A DNA stretch of 41,540 bases from Hypsibius dujardini (Eukaryota; Tardigrada; Eutardigrada; Parachela; Hypsibiidae). Position numbers and translations under genes: made by a program. The notes under the pieces were generated by a model that saw only the letters and a list, made by a program, of their open reading frames with translations, was not told the DNA's origin and did not search any database. The stretch spans positions 1 through 41,540 of the forward strand of contig LRSR01008689.1 in the NCBI GenBank assembly GCA_001579985.1. Direction: 5' to 3'. Each line of letters begins with the position of its first letter. Position 1 is the first letter of the stretch. Shown here one piece after another: positions 12,252 to 22,931 of this stretch.

Positions 12252-12582
12252 AGCGCGTTGTTTCAAATGTCCAAAGTTCACGACTGATCTCACGGTTTCC
12301 GTCGATTGTTGTATTGTTTTTTTTGTCATTGTTACGAGGAAAGAACTGGGTAGTGAGTCTGTCATCGATTCGAGATTTTAGTTCAACGAGTATGTTCACC
12401 TAACAACCATTAAGGTTCACATAACTTAATCAAGAACAAAGGAACTTGACAAATGACAAATGCCTTCTGTTGTACAGTATTCATACACGATGAGTACTTC
12501 CATGAAGTGAATAGTTATCGAGCGAGACAGGACATTAAACTCCTCCAACTTCTGTTAGTGGTTACAATGTTGATCAGAGGAG

Positions 12583-12729
12583 TACTGTATTTCTGCGATA
12601 GATAGCGACAGTCGTACTGGAATGGAACGTTGCACGGGCTCTGCACCGTACACACAGCACAAGCGCCGCGTGGCCGCTTAAACGTTCCACAGCTCGTACG
12701 CTGTCGCTATCTATCGCGGAAATACAGTA
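12583..12729. mobile_element. Family C fold-back MITE (147 bp), mariner-like
   Basis: Left end TACTGTATTTCTGCGATAGA and right end TCTATCGCGGAAATACAGTA are inverted copies with one mismatch. Homology continues inward through AGCGACAG..CGTAC and GGAACGTT. TA bounds both ends, as expected for Tc1/mariner insertion. Confidence 0.85.
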
Positions 12730-12929
12730 ACCGAAACTAATTCATTTACTGGATGATTTAATTCAACCAAACTATTTGCTCTGCGTCCCCATGAGAAGCT
12801 CGCACGGCACATTTGTTGAGACCTGTCAATATTACTTCTCTACGCCGGCTAAGATTCATGATTATGCACGTAAAGACCCCATCATGGCATGAATCCCAAA
12901 GACCAGCGGCAAAGCAACTCTAGTACGGA

Positions 12930-13056
12930 GTCTGTATCAGAGATGGGCAACTCCGAATCCGGAGTTTCATTTGACCGGTGGAGTGGAGTTGGATAGTGGA
13001 GTTGTGGAAGGAGTTGGAGCTTGTTTTTACCGGAGTTGCCCATCTCTGGTCTGTAT
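12930..13056. mobile_element. hAT-type MITE with 8-bp target site duplication
   Basis: The element spans 12938-13048 (111 bp) with terminal inverted repeats CAGAGATGGGCAACTCCG and CGGAGTTGCCCATCTCTG. It is flanked by a perfect 8-bp direct repeat GTCTGTAT at 12930-12937 and 13049-13056. The 8-bp duplication and CAG..CTG termini are the hAT superfamily signature. The centre is GGAGTTGG-rich and encodes nothing. Confidence 0.93.
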
Positions 13057-13497
13057 ACATCATTCTCAGCTGGCAAAAGTTGTGGAATGTCATGATTAGA
13101 CTGAATAGGAAAGGAACTGTAAATGAAGGAAATATCCAAGGAAAAGTTGAAGATGTCAATTCAGCCACCAAGAATACCTCTTGCTGCTACTTCACCTTCA
13201 AAAGGTTGTACATCCGTAATCTTTGTTTGGAGTTTCTAATTCCAAACAAAAGCCACTGCATTTACATGACGGAAAATATATAATCCTATACTTTCTTTAC
13301 TTTAACGGAGATAGAGCGCAAGTTCATCGTTTGGTTTGTATTATTCGCACATGGCGTATTCGCATTCCCAGGGATGTCAACAAAAACAAACGTACACTCC
13401 TACATGGATGAGATCGCTGAACCAACAAAACCCAACGGTAAGTAACCCGTATCTACAGACAGCCAGTAAGTAAAACAAGATCTAACAGTTCCGACAT

Positions 13498-14108
<611 letters not shown>

Positions 14109-14212
14109 GTTGATGAAGGTTGGGACGGGAGGTGAGTGTACTAACGGGTGAAGATTGAAAGTCAGAAAACTACAAAAACGAAATGTGAAGCTTGAAAGGC
14201 AAGAACGAGTCC

Positions 14213-14219
14213 ATTTATA
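14213..14219 (-). promoter_or_regulatory. TATA box of histone H2B
   Basis: Minus-strand TATAAAT lies about 105 bp upstream of the H2B ATG, the same spacing as in the other three histone genes. Confidence 0.65.
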
Positions 14220-14281
14220 GACCAGATGGCGCCAAGTGGATCGTTCGTTTTACACACGGCGCACAAACAGCGACTTATAGA

Positions 14282-14395
14282 CCAATCACAAGCGGGGAAA
14301 GGCGTGGCCTATTTGTTTCGAATTCCGAATCCCCGTCTCCTGATTCGTCAAAAGTAAAAGAGGGCGGACATTATTTATCGCACTTTACAGCCAAT
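14282..14395. promoter_or_regulatory. Two CCAAT boxes in the H2B-H2A bidirectional promoter
   Basis: ACCAATCACAAG at 14281-14292 and GCCAATCACAAC at 14390-14401 lie between the two TATA boxes. They are in the same orientation and about 109 bp apart. Confidence 0.5.
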
Positions 14396-14444
14396 CACAA
14401 CCCCTTGCCCTTGCCTGGCCGGACTTGCTCGCCCATATTTCGCC

Positions 14445-14453
14445 TATATAAAG
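14445..14453 (+). promoter_or_regulatory. TATA box of histone H2A
   Basis: TATATAAAG about 115 bp upstream of the H2A ATG, identical to the H3 TATA box. Confidence 0.75.
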
Positions 14454-14562
14454 CGCTGCCAGTTGTCTCAGTTCTCATTCTCAACTTTGCTTGATAAACC
14501 TTCGATAACTGCATTTCTGTAGTTTCGTTCTCTTCGTTACAACACAACTCTCCATCATCAAC

Positions 14563-15104
14563 ATGACTGGCCGAGGAAAGGGAGGAAAGGTGAAGACCGG
14601 AAAGTCCAAGTCGCGTTCTTCCCGCGCCGGACTCCAGTTCCCCGTCGGCAGGATCCATCGTCTGCTCCGGAAAGGTAACTACGGTGAGCGCATCGGAGCC
14701 GGAGCCCCCGTCTACTTGGCTGCCGTTCTGGAGTACCTCGCCGCTGAAGTGCTGGAGTTGGCCGGAAACGCCGCTCGTGACAACAAGAAGAGCCGCATTA
14801 TCCCCCGTCATCTTCAGCTGGCCATCCGCAATGACGAAGAGGTAACAATGAATGCCTTATGTTTTTGTACTTCGTTTTTTCCTTCCTTTCTCGCTGTGTG
14901 CCACATGTCTTACGTTGCTCTTTTTTTTCTTTGCAGTTGAACAAACTACTCTCCGGAGTGACCATTGCCCAGGGAGGTGTTCTGCCCAACATCGCGCCGA
15001 CACTTCTTCCCAAGAAGTCAGCTGGTGACGCCGTTGAGGCCAAGCCTGCCGTTGCAAAGACCGCCAAGGCCAAGAAGACCGAAGCTGCCTCCCAGGAAGT
15101 CTAG
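14563..15104 (+). CDS. H2A: Core histone H2A with H2A.X-like C-terminal SQEV
   Basis: Exons 14563-14841 and 14937-15104 give 148 aa, longer than canonical H2A at about 130. The fold is standard: [20 protein letters not shown], the acidic-patch region [29 protein letters not shown], and [10 protein letters not shown] before LLPKK. The tail then extends with Ala/Lys-rich sequence and ends ASQEV. Animal H2A.X carries a terminal SQ(E/D)-hydrophobic motif that is phosphorylated by ATM/ATR-type kinases after DNA breaks, so this gene may serve as both bulk H2A and H2A.X. A phase-0 intron of 95 bp follows codon 93. Confidence 0.97.
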
Positions 15105-15610
15105 AAATGCTGGTGCCCCTTTGCTCTCCTTGGATCTCGTGCTTGTACAGGATGTTCCATTGTTACGTTTGTTTTGCTTGAATGCCCACTGACTAGTTTA
15201 TGCAAGTAGAACAATTGTTTGCCGGTTGGCAAGTTCTCGTTTCTACAAGTGGTCAGTTAAAAAGAAGCCTAGAAAAATTCCCTTATAACTACATTCAATA
15301 ATCGTCGCACCCAGGAAGAAGATCGAGCGAGACCTGGCTTGTCATACTTCAAACATCATCAACAGTTTTTCCCTCAGGCTTTTCATATACTGAGCCAGTG
15401 TAGGAGATTTCTGGACATTTTCAAAAGTTTTATGGAGTTGTGCGGTCGTATAACAGTCTAGGTCCAGGATCGAGTCACCATATTTGTAATGTTAGCAGCC
15501 TCGGACCGTTGCGTGAAATTGATTTGAACTTGAATACCGGTAGTTTCACAATTGTTTGTCGGTTAGTGAGTTCTCATTTTCATTTGAAATTCGGAGGCGG
15601 TGGCAGATAC

Positions 15611-15900
15611 TCTACGAGGGAAGGGCTCTGGAATGGGCCATTAGGTGGCAGGGGGCGCTCTGTCGCAGACTAATCGAAAACGATGAGTCACTGCATAGTC
15701 AGCGACCTCTATAGTGAGCGTTTTCGAAACCGTTCAATTCGTTTTTTAAATATATTCCCACGACTTTTCTTCTTATCTGATACGCATTCAGTCGGGGTTA
15801 TCGATTATTCTCTGTCGTTTAGGACCTTGATGATAGCCAAAACCTGTCTAGAAATGTTGATTTCAGCGTGGCCCATTCCAGGACCCTTCCCTCATACTGT
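15611..15900. repeat. Imperfect inverted repeat, possible decayed fold-back element
   Basis: GAGGGAAGGGCTCTGGAATG followed by GGCCA on the left matches the reverse complement of the right arm (GGCCCATTCCAGGACCCTTC) with a few differences. The spacer is about 230 bp. A smaller TCGAAAAC/GTTTTCGA pair lies within. No target duplication could be defined. Confidence 0.5.
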
Positions 15901-16396
15901 AGTACTGACTGAGTAAATGTCAATCCTCGGCTTGGGGAGCAAGTTGAGATTTTAGTATAAACCTCGACTTTTTGCCAGTCGCACTCTCGTACGGGCGAAT
16001 TGCCACACAGTCTTAGTAGTATGTGGCTAAATCAAGGCCCAAAAAATTGGTTCTCGGAGTATTCCATCCAACATACATTAGCATGAGTAAATGAGTCTCG
16101 GACTGCCCTGTAATAACACCGGACCGGGTCAGACGTCATTTTGAACTTCCCACTCGAATCCACTCGGGTAATCGCAGCTTGTCCTACCGTCGAAAATGAT
16201 CCCTCGTGTACCACCAGTGCAAGCAACTGGACAGACAGTCTGTAACGCTCATTTCGTCATACTTAAACCACTTACAGTACGAGCCTACCGGTGATTTCGC
16301 TTACTCAGGCAATTCATAATATAACCTTGTTCTGCTGGCTTAAAGCGCGTGTTTTTTCCGTAGGCGGTCATTTGCCGTGATTTTGCCGTTTTCCCC

Positions 16397-16403
16397 ATAT
16401 AAA
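16397..16403 (+). promoter_or_regulatory. TATA box of the LysM gene
   Basis: TATAAAG in CCCCATATAAAGTTGG lies about 110 bp before the ATG at 16511, a plausible core promoter with a short 5' UTR. Confidence 0.6.
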
Positions 16404-16510
16404 GTTGGAGCGGTAGATGCCAGACTATTACATGTATGTACTACTAGTAACTTCTCTTTCAAGTCCTTACGTTGCCCAGTCGCAGTCTCCAGATTCGATC
16501 ACGTCCAAAA

Positions 16511-17983
16511 ATGTCCAAGTCTTTCGTATACATTTTAGCAATTTCGTTGGTGTGCTACGTAAATGCGGCTCCAGCAACTTTGCCTGCAAGTGCGACGACC
16601 GCTGCGCCCCTGCAGAGACCAACCGTGCCCACGCTTAGCTTAGGTAGAGTCCTCCCATATTTTGCTTATGTCATGATCATACAATTATTGGTATAAATAC
16701 CTGCTTTCATTTGTAGTCGACGTCCCGGCAGGCTGCAACGGATTCTGGAGTGCCGATAAAAACAGCTTCGGCGAGAAAGCTTGCAAAGACTCTCTCTGGG
16801 TCTGCGGTGGAATCACCGAACAGAAACTCTACGAGCTGAACCCATTCCTCAACGGCGGAAAAAACTGTGCGACCATTCAGCGAGGACAGCGAATTTGCTG
16901 CAAGAATCCAACTGTCACGGCTCCAACGGCCACGACAGCTCCGACAGAAGCTACCATTCCCGAAGTCTGCGAGGAGGAACTTTCAAAAGCAACTTTGGAC
17001 TTCAAGCCCAATCCTGGCATTTTCTACCGCTGCTCTCACTGCCCACCGGAAGGATACTCCGGACTGGAACAGCCAACACCGCTGTCCATTGCCCAACTTT
17101 TGGTACGAAGTTGCACTTATTTAAAATTTGCTTTTAAGTAATTAGGACATATTTATATATAAATAGATATAAATATATAAATATATATAAATATATAAAT
17201 ATAAATATATGTGGATATTTTACACGTTTCACATATTATATATTTTGTAATTTGTAAATTGGCCAGATTCTATTTATACATATGTTTAATATAATATAGT
17301 TGACTGGAGTACCATACAGCGCCGGAAACCAGCCCGCTGTCAGCCTGGCTGATTCGAACGTCCCTAATCTGGCAGTGACCATTCTGGCTCTCCAATACCC
17401 AATCGTGCCAAGTGCAACAACAGGGGAGGCAACGCCCTGTCCGGCCGTGGGAGGCACTCCGTCCACCTGCGTCTATGCTGTGGATTTCTATTTGTCTCAA
17501 CTCCCTCACGTCGGATTCTTGAACAAAACCGTAGTTGTCAACGTCAAGCAAGCGGACAAGGTTCTCGGAAGTATTTCCGTCAACCTTAACTTCAACTGCA
17601 ATCCGATTTGGCAGGCAATTTCGGCTAATATTGGCCCGACTCCTGTGTTGGTCAATTTTGAGACGGCCACCCTCTCTAACAAAGGCATCACGTTTGTGAA
17701 GGTTCCGTCATTGACTGCTTCACCGATTGTATCCGCTTCCAGTGCGAGTACAGTAAACTGGCTTCGTATGCTGTTCACTATAATACTCCCAATGGTATCG
17801 GAGAGCCAACTTCGGCTGTGAAACCCACAGGAGCCGCTGTTGGACCTAAAAAGGTTTACGTCAACTGCAATCAAGGTTCCATTGCAGGCAACACTGTGAT
17901 CGCCGTTGTTCAGGTATGTCAATGTCTCTCTATCTGCCCATGTCTGTCTGTCAGCCTGTCTGTCTGTTTTTCTGTTTTTCTGC

Positions 17984-18029
<46 letters not shown>

Positions 18030-18547
18030 GTCTGTCTGTTTATCTGTCTGTTTGTTTGTTTGTCTGTCTATCTGCTGTCTGTCTGTCCCTCTGTGTCTCT
18101 GTCTGTTTGTTTATGTATGTTTTTCTATCTCTCTGCTCCTGATTGGTTGCTTAAGTTTTTATTTGCCTATCTGCCTCTCCGGCTGCCTATCGGACCGTCT
18201 GTATGCGTTATTAGGCTACGGATCCGGCTAATCAACCCGTCAGCTACTTTGCCTACAGCAGCGTGACTGAAAAGGGAACCGTTGGTGCTGGACGAGAACA
18301 GCATACCATCACCAGCGCAGGTGTCCTCTCAATATCCGGCACTGCCGGAACAGTGGGCGTATCGAATCAAGCTACTCCCGATGGAAGCGTTGGTGGAGAT
18401 GCCAATGGAGGCGCCATCGGCACTTTGCTGGCTCCTGCCGCGACCCCGGATGTGCCGAAGGATGTCTTTCTGGTGGCCCTGTCCACTGCCGGCTGCTCTA
18501 GCGTTCTGCAAGCCCGCTTTTACCTAGCTTGCGGTGAGGTCGTTTGA
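16511..18547 (+). CDS. Secreted LysM-like domain protein with long C-terminal extension
   Basis: Exons are 16511-16643, 16717-17102, 17300-17701, 17743-17913 and 18215-18547, giving 474 aa. A signal peptide is clear (hydrophobic VYILAISLVCYVNA, cleavage near Ala-Ala-Pro). After a Thr/Pro/Ala linker, residues about 51-108 hold a Cys-bounded LysM-like module: KACKDSLWVCGGITEQKLYE, then LNPFL..C.TIQRGQRICC. A second Thr/Pro-rich linker leads to about 330 residues with scattered cysteines that I do not recognise. LysM modules bind GlcNAc polymers such as chitin, so a cuticle or extracellular role is plausible but inferred. The 17702-17742 intron is only 41 nt. It is required to keep frame and restores FVKCEYSKLASYAVHY. 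Confidence 0.8.
17914..18214 (+). repeat. (CTGT)n microsatellite in the LysM gene intron
   Basis: About 170 bp of CTGT/TTGT/CTGC tetranucleotides fill this intron. Overlapping ORFs rich in Cys, Leu, Ser and Val are artefacts. Confidence 0.85.
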
Positions 18548-19156
18548 GACTAATAGACCGTATGGTCAATTACCACGACGAAAGGGAACAGTCTTGCAAC
18601 AAGATAACTACAAACTGCGATGTACAACGATTGCCGAAACCGATTTTTCCTCCTCTCTGAATTGTGTGGGGGCCCCTTCCTTTGTTTGATAGTTCGTGGT
18701 ACTATAGCTTGACCTAGAAGTACGTGAGAAGTACGTGAGAAGTACGTGAATTTGGACCCACCGAAGTACAAACTGATAAAGCATGTGTCACAGAAGTACA
18801 ATGCACACATGACACTTGTATCAGTCAGAGTCCGATAGGCGGGGCAAACAGCGTGCTGGGTCTCCAGATGAAACAGTGCGCGGCAGACGAGTTGCTGATT
18901 ACGTCAAGGTACCCTGCTATCGATCGATTTGAGAGCAGCTAGTACGATCGAGCACCGCACAGCTGACGCAGCTGATCGCTGCCATGCAGGTTGTCAAACA
19001 CCAACACAACTCTCTCACTCAAACTGTGAGAGCAGTTTGGGCACTGTACGAGTACGAAGTGCAGTGGCAACCGCCTCCGGAAGGAAAAAACGGCAACATT
19101 TGAAATTAGGACAACGCTTCTTCCAGCACGGTTTTCCAGCCGTTTTTTTCCGGAAT
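18548..19156. other. Spacer between the LysM gene and UNC93
   Basis: Contains three direct copies of about 12 bp (GAAGTACGTGA) at 18717-18750. Otherwise only the promoter region of the UNC93-like gene is expected; no coding exon is seen. Confidence 0.4.
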
Positions 19157-22100
19157 ATGGCGGACGGTTTGGTGGACGAGATTGCCAGGAGGCGACACCT
19201 TCACGAGATTGATTATGTGGATTTTCGGGAAGGAAGGACAGAGAGTTCCATTGCAGGTAGTGCGACGAATTCGGTCATCCTGGAAAGTGGCAGTCATGAG
19301 ACTACATCATCGACGGATTCGGCGGACGACCGTCTCTCAAAACGGAGCATCTGCGGAGTACGCGTGTCCTTTCTCAATATCATCCTTATGGGATTCGGAT
19401 TTATGTTAAATATTGGCGTCTATAACTCCGCGGGCATGGCACAGACGGTCGTACTAAATACCGTCAACGACACATATATGGTGGGATATCCGACGCTCGG
19501 ATTTAATCTCTTTGCCGTCATTTGTGGTAAGTGGATTGTATTTTCGGCATATATACATATATATATAAATATGTAGTCACCTTATAGAACTATGATTGCG
19601 AGTGATGCTTCTGGTGTAATACTAGGTTCAGTAACATTGTCTCTTAGAAGGAAATACACATAATCAGCCGAGAAAGACAGAACTGATAACGTATACGGTG
19701 GTCTCAGGTATAACGCAAAGGAGATTGCTACCTCATACGGCGCAGTTGTGCCTCAATCGATCAATCAAGCCCCGAACACTGCCGTATCATTGTTTCCGGT
19801 ATTCTGGACTCCTACTTGAACTCTAGCCCATTCATTTAGCTTACTTGCGACATACTTGTATAACGAGTACCATCAGCCGTAGAATTCATAATAAGGATTG
19901 GTTAGCTATGTGATAGCAAACTGCGAATATGCTGATTTTTATTCTGAGTATCCCAAAGCTTCAAGTTCAGTAACTACAGCAACCAGAGCAAGACACTTTC
20001 AATCTGCTGGTGAGTAAGGGATCCCGAACCTCCCTATGTCTGGTTGCCGGTATCCCTTTCTAAATACATTGTGTACGTGTACGGAAGTATACTACAAAGA
20101 TGCGTTGAGAACTTAAAAGACGGCCACTTGACGGACCGCCGGTGTTGCACAGAGGTGACTTACGTTCGGGGCACCCATCCCCAACATATGTACAGGCTCG
20201 ATAAGCTTCGGTGACCGGATGGGGCAGTTTAATGTTCCATAACCTTAATTTCCCATGTCAGGCGGCAAAAACCATAAGAAGGCCCTCCCCCCCCAGCCCC
20301 CCAGTATGGAATAAAACCAGCGTATCCGTGCCATAGTATGAACTATAGAATGAATAGGGTGAAATTTGTTCAACTTGTTTTGTAGAGACTTTAATGAAAG
20401 TAACCTGTACTTGTTGGCTTTACTTCTGCATGACCTCTTACTTTATATTTTTTTTGCTATCTCTTTTAGGAACCCAAGCCTTTGCATATCTTTTTGGCCC
20501 CGCCGTGGTATGTCATTCCTTTGGATGTGTTTCCATCGCAGGTTCCATGCATCGAAGCGTTAAACGATATTCCCATTTTGCTCGTATGCGTCCCCAAAGC
20601 CCAAATAATCTTCGTTTATTTTGTAGGTCGCCATCACTGGCCCAAAGCTCGGCATGGTGCTCGGGTCTGTATCTGTGACCTTCTATCTCGCATCCTTCAT
20701 TCGACCCATCATCTGGGTGCTCTACATCAGCGCAGGATGCGCGGGCTTCGGGGTGGGCATCATCTGGACCGTTCAGGGCTACTTTGTCACGATCAACTCT
20801 ACGGCCAAACGTGTTCTTCGCAATACCGGCGTCTTTTGGGGTCTTTACATGTCAACGTGAGTCTCACTCCACTCAAGCGTGCCAATTCTTCCAGCAATAA
20901 GCTCGGTCGCTGTTTGTTCTATAGGCTTGTGACGGGGAATTTGTTCTATTTCTTGATGGTTCGCGCATATCCGGCGAAAGGCCATAAGCCATACTCCCAA
21001 GCCGATCTTGACATTTTGGACTACCGAAGGATGCTGATATTTTCCATACTCACTGCGGCATCCGCTCTGGGGGTCTTGGTCTTTTCTCTGGTTGTCCATC
21101 CATGGGTGGGAAAAATTCCTCGACCACGGGATGACATCCTGACTGGGACGACGCCACACAACGATGTCGCCCTGTAAGCTTTGACTTTAACGCGCTCGAT
21201 GGAGTTTCTATTCCTGTGGGAAATTGAGTTTGAGTCCCGATTGAAGATGGCTTTCGATTTGGTTTCAGGCAACAACAGACATTCCGAGGTCCAAAAGAAG
21301 CGTTCCGTAAGTTCATGAGAAACTGGCGCGAGAAGTGCTCGGGATGCTAAAGCCTCTGAACTTTGCAGTTGCAACTGTCAAATTCATGTTTCGGAAGGAT
21401 ATGGTCATTCTTATGCCGATGTTTTTTTACATTGGTAAGCAAATATGATTATTGGCAATTACTTTTGTGAGCATAAAAAGTCACTTTTGGGCAATTAGGT
21501 CATTGTTTTTCAATCAATCTTGTGGTGTTTAGGGATCGAAGGATGTTTTTGGGGTAGTGTCTACATAACTGCTCTGGGTTATACGGATCGGTTTGGTGAA
21601 CGACAAGAGGAGATGGTAGGGCTAGCAGGAGTGTTTGCAGGCGGTGGCGAAATTGCGGGTAGGTATACCAGAGCAGTGTAAATCACTGTCACACCATCAT
21701 TAAATCGTAAATCGTAAGGCAATTTGTGTATTTCGGTAACAATTGTTTCGGCACCTTCTAGGCGGGCTCATTTTGGGTCTTCTTGGTAAATGGATGCACT
21801 TCAACGGAAAGGACAGTGCCTTGATGTTCGGCATGATTCTTCATATAGTCGCATGCTATCTCACATTCCTCAATACACCTGCAGAGTCAGCTCTAGCGGA
21901 GACCAAAGATTGGCCATACATCGGTGAACCAAAGTAAGTAGGATTAGAACATCCTTTTTTTAACCTCTCGAACTGCACCACGTACCCGTATATTTACAAA
22001 TGATGTTTCAGCCCATACCTGGCAATGTTCGTTTCTTTTATTTTTGGTCTCGGTGAGTTCGAAATGACTGAAGTCAATAAACCAATTGGTTGACTGTATG

Positions 22101-22192
22101 AACTTATCTGCAGGTGACGCAATATGGAACAATCAGGTACCATTTCTACAGCTAGCGTTTGACAGAGATAAACAACAAACATACAGACAAGC

Positions 22193-22224
<32 letters not shown>

Positions 22225-22611
22225 TGATCGACCGACGGTCATCCAGACAAAGAGATGCAGGTGATCCAGACAATGCCTTTGTTGTCCATGAGTTCTTACA
22301 TTGTTTCGTGCTTAGTTAATGGCCTATCTGGGAGAAGTCTATCGTCATGAATGTGTGTCGGTATTCGCGGTGTACCAGTTTTGGTGTGTAAGTACAATGT
22401 CGAATTCTATATTCCATACGTCAAATTTGCCTTTTACTCAACCAAAAATGGGTTTCAGGCTCTTGCCGCCGCTCTGGCATTTGTTTCGGCATCCTTCCTG
22501 ACACTCCCCTGGCAGTTGCTCGGCGTAATCGCCGTCTCCATTCCATCCGCAGCAGGGTTCTGCTACGTCGAGTGGAAGTCGCTCAGAAACCACCCTCTCG
22601 TGCCGATCTGA
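19157..22611 (+). CDS. UNC93-like major facilitator superfamily membrane protein
   Basis: Twelve exons: 19157-19526, 20470-20507, 20627-20856, 20925-21173, 21269-21306, 21369-21434, 21533-21658, 21762-21933, 22012-22052, 22114-22136, 22316-22387 and 22459-22611, giving 525 aa. A soluble Ser/Thr/Asp-rich N-terminus of about 70 residues precedes 11-12 hydrophobic segments. UNC93-type features include NIGVYNSAGMAQTVVLNTVN, GYPTLGFNLFAVICGTQAFA, GFGVGIIWTVQGYFVTINST with TGVFWGLYMST, and late GLGDAIWNNQ plus VYRHECVSVFAVYQFW. UNC93 and MFSD11 proteins are multipass membrane proteins of uncertain transport activity; C. elegans UNC-93 regulates a two-pore K+ channel. Intron 1 is long (943 bp) and intron 10 carries (ACAG)n. 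AATAAA lies 189 bp past the stop. Confidence 0.85.
22183..22222 (+). repeat. (ACAG)n microsatellite in an UNC93 intron
   Basis: About 40 bp of ACAG repeats lie inside the intron 22137-22315. This is the opposite sense to the CTGT repeats in the LysM and ABHD14 introns. Confidence 0.8.
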
Positions 22612-22931
22612 TCGATGTTTGACGAATCGCATCCGGCAACCCTTACGTACTGTGATTTCTCTCGTGTGAACGCGTTCTTAATTTTTTCTATTCCACTTCT
22701 TCCTCTGTGATCAGCTAGTATCGGCCAAAATGTTTTAATTCCGATGTCCGTTTGAATTTTTATACGTTTTTCCACATTCTTGTGGTAGACATGAAGTGAA
22801 ATAAAATGCAACCGATTCAGCAAATGTCCAGCCATCTAAGCTGTCGAATCACTTCACACTTAAACTGCGGCAGCTTCTCGATATGATGGAAGATTAGAGA
22901 ATGTACAAGACATAGATGCGTTTTATGATTG
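22612..22931. other. Shared 3' flank of UNC93 and Pox neuro
   Basis: About 320 bp separate the two convergent stop codons. AATAAA at 22800-22805 on the plus strand is the likely poly(A) signal of the UNC93-like gene. Confidence 0.5.

Larger units (their letters stand above)
12252..13497. other. Spacer between H3 and H2B with two small transposon relics
   Basis: Convergent 3' ends of H3 and H2B flank it. It holds a TA-flanked fold-back element (12583-12729) and a hAT-type element with target duplication (12938-13048). No gene is seen. Confidence 0.6.
15105..16510. other. Spacer between H2A and the LysM gene
   Basis: No coding exon is supported. An imperfect inverted pair at 15611-15640 and 15869-15900 may be an old fold-back element. 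A TATA box for the LysM gene lies at 16397. Confidence 0.5.
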
